Positions 36,826 to 50,484 are shown, numbered from the stretch's first letter. The stretch is DNA of 64,000 bases from Macrotis lagotis (GCF_037893015.1 NC_133662.1:208269778-208333777), one strand, 5' to 3'. The notes: generated from the sequence alone by a model not told the origin. Translations and numbers: made by a program.

Positions 36826-37800
36826 CATGATTTCCAGTCAAGACAGCAGAGAGAAGTTATGACCACTGCTAAAGGTCTCCTGATCTTCCCTCACTTATAA
36901 TACAAAACAAACCTCTTAACAGAAACCCAGAAAGAAAAGTCAGGAGAAGAACATTCACCTCAGGATCAGTCTTCTGAGCATTGTTTTGGCCAAATTCCAG
37001 AACTATCAGATAAAAGAGAAAATCCTGCAAGCAGCCAGAAAGAAACAACATAAATACCAGGGAGCCACAGAAAGGATTATGCAGAACCTTGCTGCATCAA
37101 AATTAAGGGATCTAAGGAACTGGAATGAGATATTCCAAAGAGCAAGTGACCTTGGAATGCAGCCAAGAATCTAATTGACAAAACTGAGCCTTCTCTGCCA
37201 GGGGAAAAGCTGGTGATTTAATGAAATGGTAGACTTCCAACAATTCCTGATAAAAAGAACAAAGGTAAATAGCAAATTTTTACATCAAAAAGGATGTTCA
37301 AGGGACACATAAAAAGGTAAAAAAGGGGTAGTAAAAAGAAAAAAAGCTGCTATCCAATAAGATGAAAGTGGCTATATCCCAGCATGGGAAAAATATTCTC
37401 ATAACCTGAGAATTGTAATTCTACCAGAGAGAATAAAATTAGCAAAAGTGATGTACACTCATGACTTATCCATGAGATTGCTACTCAGTGGGAAGAAACT
37501 GGCTATAACCCTATTTGAGAGAAAGACTCTAATAACTCTCAATAATTATAACTCTAATAGAGAAAATATACTTAGTCAGAAGTGATGGATACTCAGAATT
37601 TTCTTTGACTCAGATAGAATGATTTAAAAACACTACCTCTTTAAAAAGGGGTACAGGAAGGAGACAGGAGGATGGAGGGGTTTGAATGGGGTAAATCTCA
37701 TTACATAAATAGGTACAAAATATACAAAATAGTTATTGTAATAGAGGGGAAGAAGGGAGGAAATGAGAAACACCTGAATCTTCCTTTCATTAGACTTGGC

Positions 37801-37863
<63 letters not shown>

Positions 37864-40800
37864 TCACACAATTAACATAAGAAACATTTATCTTTCAAAT
37901 ATTAAAAGGGGAAAAGGGTAGGGGAGAACAGAGATAGGAAGGGGGAGAAAAGGGAGATCTAACAGAAGGAAGGGAAGGGAAAAGGGCAAAAGGGAAAGGG
38001 GAAAGAAAGTGGAGGAAAGTGGATATAGGGTGATAACCACACTCAAGTTAGAGGTATTCAGAAACATAATACAGGGGAATGTGGATAATGTGAAAAAAAA
38101 GGGTAAATAAAATCAAAGAGAAGATAGCATGGAGGGCAAAAAAGAGTTAGTAATTATAACTTTGAATGTGAATAGGATGAACTCTCCCTTAAAACGGAAG
38201 GGAAAAGCAGAGCGGGTTGAAACCATAAACCTACAATATGCTGCTTACAAGAAGCTCATTTGAAGCAGTGAGATACATATAAAGGTAAAAGGTTGGAGCG
38301 AAATATATTTTGCTTCAGCTGAAGTGAAAAAAAAAAAAACAGAGGAAGCAATCCCTATATCAGACAAAGCAGTTGTAAAAATAGAAAGCATTATAATAGA
38401 TAATGAGGGAAACTTTATCCTCCAAAAAAAGTATCATATGCAATAAAGTGATTTCAATACTGCCCCCAATGGGTTAGCATCCAGATACTAAGAGGAGAAT
38501 CTGAAAGAACTACAGGAAGACATAAAAAGCAAAACTCCAGTAGTAGGAGAGCTCAACCCCCCCACCCTCAGAATTAGAAAAATCTAATCATAGAATAAAA
38601 AAGAAAGAAGTTAAAGAGGTAAATAGATTGTTAGAAAACCTAGATATGATAGACTTATGGAGGAAATTGAATGGGGATAGAAAGGAATATACCATTTTAC
38701 TTCAGTACATGGAACTTACACAAAAATTTACCATATACTAGGGCATGAGAACCAAATGATCAATTGCAGAAAGGAAGAAAAAGCAAATACATTTTTCTCA
38801 GATAATAATGCAATAGAAATCTTGGGCAACATTGGGCCAGGTAGATATAGACCCAAAATTAATTGGAAACTAAATAAGCTCATTTTAAAATATGAGTGTA
38901 TCAAATGACAAATTATAGAAAGAATTATTACATCCTAGATAATGACAATAATTAAACAACATACAAAACCCTATGGGACTGACACAAAGCGGCTGTCAGG
39001 GGATATATTATATTTTTAAATGCTTACATGAATAAAGTAGAGAAAGAGAAAATCAATGAACTAAATATGAAAATTTAAAAATTAGAGAAAGAACAAAAAA
39101 AAAACCCCTCAAATTAAATACCATATTAGAAATACTGAAAATTAGGGGAGAAATTAATAAAATTAAAAGCATAGAAGCTATTGAATTAATAAATAAAACC
39201 AAAAGGTGATGTATGAAAAAACCAATAATATTGACAAAACTCTGGTCAATTTGATTAAAAAAAAAGAAAAAGTAAACCATATTCTTCGTATCAAAAATGA
39301 AAAAGGTGAAGTCACCACCAATGAGGAGGAAATTAAAGTAATAATTTGGAATTATTTTACCCAAAACTATGTCAATATACTTGATGATCTAAGTGAAATG
39401 GATGAATATTTACAAAAATATAACTTGCCCAGGTTATATGAAGGGGAGATTAAATAACTAAACAACCCGATCTCAGAAAAAGAAATTCAACAAGTCATCA
39501 TTGGATTCCCTAAGAAAAAATTTCCAGAGCCTGATGAATTCAGAAGTGAATTCTATGAAACATTTAAGGAACAATTGGATCCAATTCTATATAAACTCTA
39601 TGAAAAAATAGGTGAAGACAGAAATCTGCCTAACTCTTTCTGACACCAACATGTTGCTGATACCTAAACCAGCAAGAGTGGAAACAGAGAAAGAAAATTA
39701 TAGACCTATCTCCTTAATGACTATAGATTCAAAAATCTTAAATATAATATTAGCAAAGTGATTACAACAACTGATCACTAGGCTAATACACTATGATCAA
39801 GTAGGATTTATCCCAGGGATGCAGAGTTCATTCAATATTAGAAAAACTGTTAGTATAATTAATTATATCAACAACAAACCTATCAAAAACATATGATTAT
39901 ATCAATAGATGTTGAAAAGGTTTTGACAAAATACAGCACCAATTCCTGCTTAAAACATTAGAGAGTGTAGTAATAAATGAACTGATTGTTCCTTAGAATA
40001 ATAAGCAGTATCTATCTGAAACCATCACCAAACATTATATTCAATGGGGATAAGTTAGAGGCAGGATGCTCATGATTACCACTACTATTTAATATTATAT
40101 TAGAAATGCTAACTTCAGCAATAAGAGAACAAAATTGAAAGAAGTAGAATTGGGAAGGAAGAGACAAAACTCTCACTCTTTGCAGATGACATGATGGTAT
40201 ACTTAGAGAATCCAAAGAAATCATCCAAAAAGCTACTGGAAACAATTAGCAACATTAGCAAAGTCACAGAATAAAAAAGAAACCGTCATAAATCCTCAAC
40301 TTTTCTATATATGACTAGCAAGATACAGCAGGAAGAGCTAGAAAGAGAAATTCCATTAAAAGTAACCTCAGACAATATAAAGTACCTAGGAGTCTATTTG
40401 CCAAGGCAGACACATAAACTTTTTGTAAACAATTACTAAACACTTCTTACACAAATAAAATAAGATTTAAATAGCTGGGCAAACATCGACTGCTCATGTA
40501 TAGGTGCCCTAAAAATCAAAATTCTGAAAAATTACTTTAATAGTTAGAAAAAGTTGTAAGTAAATTCATATGGAGAAATAAAAAGTCAAGAATTTCCAGG
40601 GATTCAATGAAAAATAGTGCAAAAGAAGGTGGCTTAGCCCTATGAGATCTAAAATTATATTATAAAGCATCAGTCATCAAAATTGTCCAGTATTGACTAA
40701 GAAATAGAGTGGTGGAACAGTGGAATGGGCTAGGTGCAATAACAGAAAATGATTAAAGTATTTTGCTGTTTGATAAACCAAAAGAGTCCAGTTATTGGGA

Positions 40801-41340
40801 TAAAAACTCTCTCTTCGATAAAAACTGTTGGGAAAATTGGAAGTTCGTATGGAAGAAACTTAGATTAGACCAACACCTCAAACACTTTACCAAGATAAGA
40901 TCAAAATGGTTGTAGGATTTAGACATAAAAACCAATATTATAAGCAAATTAGAAGGTCAAGGAGTAGTTTACCTGTCTGATCCATGAAAAGGGAAGCATT
41001 TTTTGACCAAGGAAGAGATGCAGAACATCACTAAAATACACTAGATGATTTTGAGTACATTAAATCAAAAAGCTTTTGCACAGAGAAAACCACTATAAAC
41101 AAGATCCAAAGAAAGGTAGTACACTGGGAAACACTCTTTACAACTAGTATTTCTGACAAAGAACTCATCTCTAAAATATACAGAGAACCGAGTCAAATTT
41201 TTACAAAAACATGCCATTCATCAATTGACAAATTGTCAAAGGATATGCAAAGGCAATTTACAGATGAGGAAATCAAAGTGATCCATAGTCATATGAAAAA
41301 TAATTATTGATTAGAGAAATGCAAAACAAAACATCTATGA
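36826..41340 (+). mobile_element. LINE-1 with internal deletion of 5' UTR/ORF1 and loss of its own 3' end
   Basis: The first 150 bp match the 5' terminus of the full-length L1 (TCAAGACAGCAGAGAGAAGT). At about 36980 the sequence jumps to late ORF1 (matching 53628), so about 1.25 kb is missing. The ORF1 end (36986-37174), the inter-ORF spacer, the endonuclease (ATG context at 38131, then to about 38900) and RT (39206-40560, FADD-type motif near 40190) follow, all with broken frames. The post-RT domain continues to about 41300. At about 41340 the match switches to an older L1 3' end. Confidence 0.8.
37804..37870. repeat. (CT)n-(CA)n microsatellite inside the L1 inter-ORF spacer
   Basis: About 23 CT units and about 9 CA-type units replace the spacer sequence that in the full-length L1 (54473-54505) reads as a short CA/CT-containing stretch. 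Confidence 0.95.
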
Positions 41341-41965
41341 AGTACCACCTTACACTTTTCAAATTTGCTAATAAAAGAGGAAAAAGAAATTGCCAAATAC
41401 AAGAAGGGATATGGGAAAACTGATTCACTAATGCAGTATTGTTGGATTTGTGAATTTATGCAACAATTCTGCAAAGGAATTTAGAACTATGTCCAAAGGT
41501 CTATAAAACTGTTTATAAAACTTTACCCAACAATACCACTAATAGGTATGCATCCTATAGTGATTTTTAAATGGAAAAGGATAAAGATCTATATATAGAA
41601 AAATGTAGCAGCTGAACCAAGAGAAGTATCTTCATATTAACAACACTATTGTATGATGACCAACTGTGAATGATATAACTATTCTCAGCAACTCAAAGTG
41701 CTAAGAAAATTACAGGACTTATTTGATGAAAAATTCAATCCACCTCCAGGGATATAACTTAAATATTCTGAATACAGACTAGAGCATATTTTTTAACTCT
41801 CATTTTTTTTCTGTTATTATTTGGGAGTCCAGCTTTCTTCTACAATATGACTTAAATGGAAATATTTTTATATGGTTGAAAATGGATAACATATATCAAA
41901 TTAGAGGAGTTAGAAAAGTGATATTACATACAAATAGATTATTAAATATACTGGAAATTGAAGGA
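41341..41965 (+). repeat. Old LINE-1 ORF2 end and 3' UTR, joined in register
   Basis: It continues the ORF2 C-terminus from the same position where the younger L1 stops, but with old-subfamily sequence. The 3' UTR resembles 13480-13900 and 35600-35940, not the young type at 36085. It ends near 41965. Confidence 0.6.
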
Positions 41966-44900
41966 AAATATATTAAAGAAGTTTAAATGCTAATGTATGT
42001 CTCATGTGTGAGATTTGAGATCAGTCTTAAAGGATAGTCAGGCAATAAGCATATTCTTGAACATATTCTTAAGTTTTGAAGAGGGTAGGAAAAGTAGAAA
42101 GGACTAATTGTTTTGCTCACTTTCTATCAGTTTATTTTATGACTTCTTTTTTGAACATTCCTCTAGAAGTGAATGGGGTCAGTATGTTAATCAAGTCTAC
42201 TATTTAGAAATGATATTCAATGGAAAATTAACTTTTAAATGATTAATGATAATGGAATGGATTGTGCCATACCGAAGAAGAAAAAGGTGAAATAGAGAAA
42301 TATTGGAATAAATGGATTAAAAAACTATCATGTCATAATGCTAAGACATTTCTTTAACTACTGGATTCTATTCAATTAAATACTATTCTATTCTGCAAGC
42401 ATTTAATACTAAACCACTATAGATAATGTGATTTCTACCTTTCTTACTGACCTGAACCCAGTCTTCTGATGCTGGGACTTAAGAAGTGCTGGTGGTACCT
42501 GCCTTTTGGTCTCAGGGCCTGAGGCTTTTGTTTTGATGTGGGGCTCAGGGAAATAACATCACAGTACTCACTGAATGAACTCAGTGGAGTAGTAGATGAC
42601 TTGCTAATGAGTCTCTACTGGGCCACATAGAACATTATTATGGGAGGAGAATTGAACTGGAAACTAAGCAGAGAGCTGTGGGGTTCAGCTATCCATAGAG
42701 TAGCCAGCAGCCACTGTTTAGCAAGAATATTCTTTTGAAAATATTGAGAAAATAAAAAGCAGCCACTTGCTGAGTCCTTCAAGAAACCTAATCTAAAAGT
42801 ACTGCTTCTGGATATTCAAACTTGGTGAAAAGGATCTTATAACTGAGGATTGTAATCCCTATTTGGAATATGATTATACAATTACACAAGTCTCATAAGA
42901 GATAAAAGTAACTGACTTTTCAGTTCTATTGTGCATTTGCATCCTGTTATTACAATAATTAAGAGAAAGGACTTTTCTCCGAGTCTTTATTTGTAATTTT
43001 CTGATACAAAGTATGGATTTAATGAGTTTTCTTGACTGTCTGACTAACGATAGCATATCTCCCTTTTCTTATCACTGACAACATAAAGATTTTGGCTTTG
43101 AAAAGAAATTTTGTTTGATATTAAAGCATATGTAATTTGTCAAACTGAGTTGGATGAAATGATTTATATTTGTATCATTAAACAGATACCTTGCTCTTGA
43201 AAATTTTATTTGGAATGTAAGAAAGAACACAATAGAAATTAAGTGCAAGGATCCAGTTTTATTTGTGTTCCTGAGCATAGGCTTTGGCCATAGTATTTCC
43301 AAAACTTCTTAATGGTGCAGAGTGATTTACTGAAAAGCTTAGTTTGCATTGATGAGATATAACACAGTGGAAAGAACACAGGATCTTTACCTAAAGTATG
43401 TCAGTTGCATTGTCACCGCATTGTGCAAAGCTGTAACCTAGGCAATAAGATTCAAAACCAAATAGGGTCTTACCATGAAGAGACAGACTTGGAGATAGGC
43501 TCTTAAAAATTGTCTATGATGGAAAAAAAAACCAGAAATATTTAAAAACAGAAGATGCTAATGATAAATACATTTCCTGCATCCAGGAACATGAAGAACA
43601 AAAACCTACTTGAAGGGAACAATTTACTAGAAAACATTTATTATTTGTATAGCTGACTTTATGTATAATCTTGTTACATTATATCAACTCAGTATTTATG
43701 ATACAAAACACATGTCACAATGAGAGCACATATGCACATACACACAGATATGCATATAGAGATGGATAATTTTGATATAAATTTTCTAACAAGTTTTTGC
43801 AGCATTTTCTTAATATTTTTTTAAATTTTGCATAATATTCATCAAAAATATTATCTGTAGTTTTCTTTTTTGATTTTCTCTCATTCCTTTATATATTATT
43901 ATGTTTTTTTATGTCAATATCATATTTGAAGTGACTACTTATTGCAAAAACTATGTTTACACATGTGTGTGTAAGACACCTATGTGTATGCAAATGTGTG
44001 CCCACACATGTTTGTAGATGTACATATGTATGTAAATGTGTATACATGTATATAACTGCATATATGCACACATAAGACATATATGTATATATTTGAATGA
44101 ATTTTTCTTTGAATTTTCAATATAATTTTTTAGTAAATAGATTACTTCCTGGAGTTTTCTTTCCTTTTCAGTTTTTGATAGTTTTCCATTTTCATTTTAA
44201 ACAAAAAATGGCTATCATTTCTCCCTTTTCAAAAATCAAAATTAGGTTAGCTAACTATTTGTTTATGCTATCAGTGTTTTGTAAAGGCTTCTGCTTTTAT
44301 TTAAATCATATGCTTTTGATTTTATTAAAATTATCATAAATTTTCTTAATTTCATCTTTATTATTTTGTTGAAGATTTATATGATTTGTTAAACATTTTT
44401 AAATTTCATGATCAATTAATTGATTTGTTCTATATTTAATTAAAGAATTTTTTGCTATTTTAATTAAAAATTAATTCAGTGAAATTCAGTGAAATGAATT
44501 TTTTCTGATAAATACATTAGCAACATTTGATTAATGACTTGTACATTCATTTGATAAAAGTTCCCTTTTTCTGCAATTTGTTATTTGATTAATCATTTCT
44601 ATAGAATCATATTTGATAATCTCTATTTTGAATATATTCACTTAAAGGAAATACCCTGAAAATAATTCTACTTCAGTTGATAAATAAAAGATGCATATAA
44701 TTTTTCTTATTTAAGTTTAATTTTTTCTCATGTCTTAATAACTTTTTATTATATAAATAGATAAATAACATATAAAATAATTTTATTATATAAGCATTTT
44801 AATTGTTTTCCAAATATATAAAATGGTAGTTTCTACAAATCATTTTTGAAGGTTTACAACATTTCTCTTTTTCTTCCCCACGCCCTGCCCCCACAGAAGG

Positions 44901-45050
44901 TAATCTGATATAATCTTTAGTTTTGCATCTACAATAATCATAGGTTGAAATTAAATGTGTTCTATGAGGGAATAAGATTCAAAGGAAGAAGGAAATCATT
45001 GGAGATAGCAAAATTGCATAATAATTAAATTTTTTAAAAAATGAAGATAA
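41966..45050. other. Non-genic AT-rich sequence
   Basis: A somewhat less AT-rich block lies at 42470-42800 and cryptic CA/TG alternation at 43725-44080. I find no gene or named repeat in 3 kb. Confidence 0.4.
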
Positions 45051-45060
45051 GAAGTTTTTC

Positions 45061-47125
45061 TCTTTGTTTAAATTTCATAGTTTCTTCTCTGAGTACAGAT
45101 GGTATTCTCCATCAAAAATCCCCTAAAATTGTCCTTGATTATTGCATTGTTGAATGAATTGAACAGTCCATCATGGTTAATGATCACCCCATGTTCTTGT
45201 TAGTATGTATAATGTTCTTCTGGTTCTCTCATTTCACTTAGTATCAGTTTATGCAAGTCTTTTTTTTGGGGGGGGGGGGTTTCTTTGTTTTTTTTTTTTA
45301 ATGTAAGTCTTACTAGGCATTTCTGAAATCTTTTTCCTCATGATTTCTAATAGAACAACAGTGCCCCATCACAAACTTATACCACAATTTGCTCTGCCAT
45401 TCCCCAATTGATGGGCATGCCCTCAATTTTTAGCTCTTTACCACTACAAATATAACTTTCTTGAATATTTTTGTACATGAAGAATTTTTATCCTTTTTTT
45501 CATGATCTCTTCAGCATACAGATCCAACAGTGGTACTACTGGATCAAAGGGTAAAGCACATTTTTATTGCCCTTTGGCCGTAATTCCAAATTGTTCTCTA
45601 GAAAAGTTGGATCAGTTCACAACTCTGACAACAAAGATTTCCAACATTCCCTCCAACATTGATCATTTTCCTCTTTGGTCATATTGGCCAATATGAGAAG
45701 AGAGTGGTGGTATCTCAGAGATACTTTAAGTTGCATTTCTCTATTCTATAATGATTTAGAGAAATTTTTCAGATGACTATAGATAGCTGTGATTTCTTTG
45801 TGTGATAATTTCTTTTGCATATTCTTTGACCATTTTGCAAATGGGAAATGGCATGAGGTTTTTTTTAAAATTTGAGTCAGTTCTCTATATATTTTAGAAA
45901 TGAGTCCTTTGTCAGAAGCGCTAGTTTTAAAAACTGTTTCCCAATTTATTACATTCCTTTTCATCTTGATTACAGAGGATTTGTTTGTGCAAACCCTTTA
46001 TAATTTAAAGTAATCAAAATTATCCATTTTGTCTCTTATAATGTTCTCTAATTCTTCTTTGGTTATAAACTGTTCCCGTTTCCATAGATCTGACAGGTAA
46101 ACTATTTCTTGTTCTTCTAATTTACTTATTATAGTATTTTTTACATCTAATTCCTGAACCTTATCTTGGCATGGGGTGTGAGATGTTGATCTAATACTAG
46201 TTTGACCACACTATCTTCAAATTTCCCAGCAGTATAATCCTTTATTTCCCCATTCAATTTTCTCCAAAACTCTATTATATCCAAGTTGTCTAATATTCTA
46301 TTAACCTCTTTACTTGCCTTCCTTCTTGTTTATTTGATGGTTAGATTTATCTAATTCTGAGAGAAGGAAGTTGAGGTCTCCAACTAATAGAGATTTTTAT
46401 GTCTATGTCTTCCTGTAACTCATTTAGCTTCTCCTCTAAGAATCTGGATGCTATACTACTCAGTGTATACATAGTTAGCATTAATTTTACTTCACTGTCT
46501 ATGGTACACTTTAGAATGATGTAGTTTCCTTCCTTAACTCTTTGAATGAGCTCAATTTTTTTTTGAAATTTTTTGTCTGAGCTTAGAATTGCTGAGTTTT
46601 TTTAAAATTTCAACTGAGTGTAATATCTTCTGTTATAACCTTTGCTCTGTATGTATCTCACTGCTTCAAATGCATTTATTGAAAACAAAAAATTGTAGGA
46701 TCCTAATTGTTATCTGCTTCCATGTTATAAGAGAGTTCATCCTATTCATATTGAAATTTATAATTATTAACTCTTTATTGCCCTACACACTATCTCACCT
46801 CCCTTTATGCTTTCCCCTTTATTATCTTATCTCTACACTTCAGTATTTTACTTCTGAATACAGCCTCATTAAGCATGTCTACCACTTTTTTTCCAATCCT
46901 CTCTCTTTTCTTTACCCTTTCCCTTTATCAATCTCTGATCTTTGCCTTGTGCACACCCTTACTACCCCATGTCAACCCTTGCCAGAAGATGTTCCCCTCT
47001 ACTCTTCTGTAGATTCTGTGGATCCAAAATTGTTAAGAGACTTGATTCAAGTTGGTTCTGAGGGAACATCAGGAGAACTTTAAACAGTGCCTGGCTTCTC
47101 TCCATCATCTTAGTTGGAAGTATAT
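45061..47125 (-). mobile_element. LINE-1, antisense, with both ends but two internal deletions
   Basis: Read right to left it begins with the L1 5' terminus (about 47125, a diverged AAGATG motif). At about 46985 it jumps to the inter-ORF spacer, losing the rest of the 5' UTR and all of ORF1. It then runs through the ORF2 start and endonuclease (46740-46240) and jumps at about 46230 to the ORF2 post-RT part, losing RT. It finishes with the ORF2 C-terminus and 3' UTR down to 45061. The plus-strand open stretch at 46589-47083 is antisense to this element. Confidence 0.75.
45260..45300. repeat. T8-G12-T-rich insertion between 9-bp near-repeats
   Basis: A 41-bp homopolymeric block sits inside the L1 3' region. 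It is flanked by ATGCAAGTC (45251-45259) and ATGTAAGTC (45301-45309). The uninterrupted L1 copies at 25000 and 7340 have no such block. Confidence 0.7.
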
Positions 47126-48570
47126 CAAAATATATTTCAAGCAAAAATAGAGAGTATAAATATTAAACATATATATTTACAACATAATGAGGATAAAGTT
47201 ATTAGAAGTAAATTATTTAGTTCTGATGTAATATTGGGTCAAAAATAAAAGCAATTATAAAAAAGATAATTCCATTAAAGGAAATAACACTAATAGAATA
47301 ATGTGTCAAAATTTTGATTTTGCAATCAAAATAGTGTTTAAAAATGTTGATATTGTTAAAAGTCTTAATCAACAATAAGGATAAAGAACAGGTACAAAAA
47401 CTGAAAATACAATTTAAAAAAATAGGCAGCTTCAACAAAAAAAAGAAAAGCAAGAAAAGCAACTGAAGCAAAAATTAAACTGCAAAAAATTGTATAACAG
47501 AGAAAAGGAACATAAAATTGAAAATACAACTACTAGAAGAGAAAAAAACTATAAGTAATCAACTAATGATATGTATACAGCCTGATGTCAGTTTAAAATT
47601 TAAAAAATAAATTGCCAATATAAAAATGCAAACATATTTCATAAATGAGATAATGGAAGTTATAAAAATTATGTTTCTCAATTATTTCCCAGCAAGATGA
47701 AAATTTTAAATGAAATGATTGCATTTTATAAAAATATAAAACAGAATAAAATAAAGAAAATGTAGCAGATCAAGTTTGTAAAAAATAAATAAATACTTTT
47801 AAAAATATAGAAATGCTAGAATTGTGACTAATTTCCACATTGATTTCTATTTTAAAAAAATTATAAGAGTATTCACATTAAAAAAGTAGAAATTAAAACA
47901 AATAGAAAAATGATGAGAAATTGCTAAAATCCCTTTATAATACAAAATAGCTAGATAACTAAACCAGATGGAAAAAAATGGAGAAAGAAAATATGGACAA
48001 ATCTTCCTAATTTTCATACAAAATATTAAACTATTTGAATGACACTACTTTAAAAGTTAATTTTAAATGATCATATTGTATTTTTATCAGGAATTAAAAA
48101 TTCATTCAATAAAAAAAAATTATAAGCATATTAAACCACATCAATAGCCATAAAGCTATATGTATAGCAATAGAGGCTAAAAAAACTTTCATATAATTAT
48201 TTTAGTTAAATAGTGAAACATCAGAATAAATGGATCTGACTTTAAATTCATATCAAAATAAGTCACAACATATTTTTGTATGATCATATATACATGTATA
48301 TATTTTCACATATGTATTGTATGTTTCTGTTTGCAAAAGTATGTCAAATAGGAGGAGCAATATCAATTTCAACAATAACAATTTAAGAAAAAAATTGAAG
48401 GAATTATTGCAGCCAAAAAAGGAAGCAAATAATTTTTAAACATTATATAATAGCCTTTTTGGATAATATTACACATTCAAATAGAATTATTTATGAAATA
48501 ACCTTAATAAAATTGTTATTGTTCATATATATATATATAAATGCATAAATATTCATGCTTGTATACAAAT

Positions 48571-48616
<46 letters not shown>

Positions 48617-50479
48617 GTGCATAATTTTTCTTTCATTGTTTCCACTAACTCATTCACAATAAATATTTCTTTATTAATTTAGGTCCATTTTTGTGTATAG
48701 TCTTTTGTGACTATGTATTTTTATATGTATCATGGTAGGAAGGATGTTTCATTTTGTATTAGTACACTAATTGTATTATGTATATCTTAGAGTAGTAAAT
48801 TGAGCTGATACCACCTGTGAACTCAACTACTCAAGAATTAAGTGCAGTTAGATTAAGTCTTCTATTTCCCTGATTTCCCCTTCTAGTTCCTACTTAATTA
48901 CACACAGTATAATAAAATTTACTGTTTGATTGTCCATACTTTTAGTGATAACTTGAAATTCTCTTAAAGAACAGATAGAGCAAAGATTAACTGGGGTTAA
49001 ACAGGGGTTAACTAGTGTAAAAGAAAAATGCAAGATAAGACAAAGAGTTATTTCTCCATAAATGTCCTAATTTTTCCCAATTGGGGACTCAGAAAAATTA
49101 TCATTGAACTGATAAATATTTGCCTAAAATAAGCCCCCTAAACCCTTCTCTACTTTTAAAAAAGAGTTAAATATTTTAGCAATGTTTTAAATTTATGGAT
49201 TTATGTTTTGCAAAGTTATATATGTATAGATTAGATTGGTTTGCTTTCTATGAGGGAGATGACAAATCAGAGGGAAGGAGGAAGAAAAATGTAAAACTCA
49301 AAAACCTTACAAAATGATTACTTAAAACTATTATTACATGCATTTGGAAATATAAATAAAATTTATAAAACAAAGGTTAAATTTCATTTTCTCCGTTGTT
49401 AGGAGAGAATAAAGGATTCAAAGATAAGAAAAATACAAATGAAAAATACTTCGAAATCCTGGAATTGAAAAAATGAGGAAAGGATTGTGTGATAGCATAA
49501 AAGCTGAATTCAAATGAAAAAAAATGTAACTAACCTGCATTGACTCTATCATGAGTAGTAGAAGTCCTGTTGGTTCATTGATTTGTCTAAACAATAATCC
49601 ATCTGATCAGAACTAATAATTTATATGAATACCATTGATTCTGTATGAATTCTGTATGGTTTCAAAAAATTAATTGACTCCTCACTTTATTCCTTTGTCC
49701 CACTATTATTGCCTAGGGGAACTTCATCTTTTACCTTATTGAAGTTCCATGCTCTTAAAACCTTGTTTATTTTCTGTTCATATTTTATCATAGATTTTGT
49801 GTTTAGATACAGATAATCTGACTTTTATTGCATTGGGAAGAAGTCATTGTTGAAGAACAGTTAAAAAAAAGAATAATGTAGTAAAGATTTTTTCAGAGTA
49901 TTTTTATGAGGCAGAGAGGGGTCAGTTTCTGTTTAGTTCCTAGGGAAGCCAAAATAATACTTTTCTAAACCAAGGACTTTGAATTCTTTGATTCCAACAT
50001 CACTAACTCACCAAAATAGCTGGGAAAAATGAACAAAAATGTACTTAGAAAACAAATTGTCCTGGATTTTAAAGAGAAAATTTAAGCCCATACAAATCAC
50101 AAAATAGGGTTTCATTTATTTTTTCCAAAAGAAAAGTATATAGTATACAAAAAATTCAATACATTTGGGTTTAGAAGGGAAATATTAACAGAAAAATATT
50201 TGAATCAAGATTTTTATTCCATTGAATAAATTTCTGATGAACAAAATATAATGCAATGATTAAATATATAATGTGTATTAAAATTACAAGTATTTATCAG
50301 AACTAATTTAAAATGTGTATAATATCTTTACCCATTCTATAAAAAGACAGAGTTAAATGGAAATGCAGGTTTGAATAGTACTTTTTTTCTATTTGTAACT
50401 TTGGAGGAAAAGTTCTTCTTTGAAAGAGAGACAGAGATAGAGAATGAGAAAAAGAAAGAGACAGATAAAACTTAGAGTA
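47126..50479. other. Non-genic, very AT-rich sequence
   Basis: There are many A-runs and several short TA/CA tracts. I recognise no gene or family in 3.3 kb. Confidence 0.4.
48523..48616. repeat. (TA)n / (CA)n / (TA)n compound microsatellite
   Basis: TA units at 48525-48540 are followed after 30 bp by about 11 CA units and about 13 TA units. Confidence 0.9.
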
Positions 50480-50484
50480 ATAAT

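Noticed and set aside
46589..47083. 164-codon plus-strand open frame with hydrophobic stretches
   Set aside because: It is antisense to an internally deleted L1. The Leu/Phe/Pro-rich sequence is the complement of the A/G-rich L1 inter-ORF spacer.
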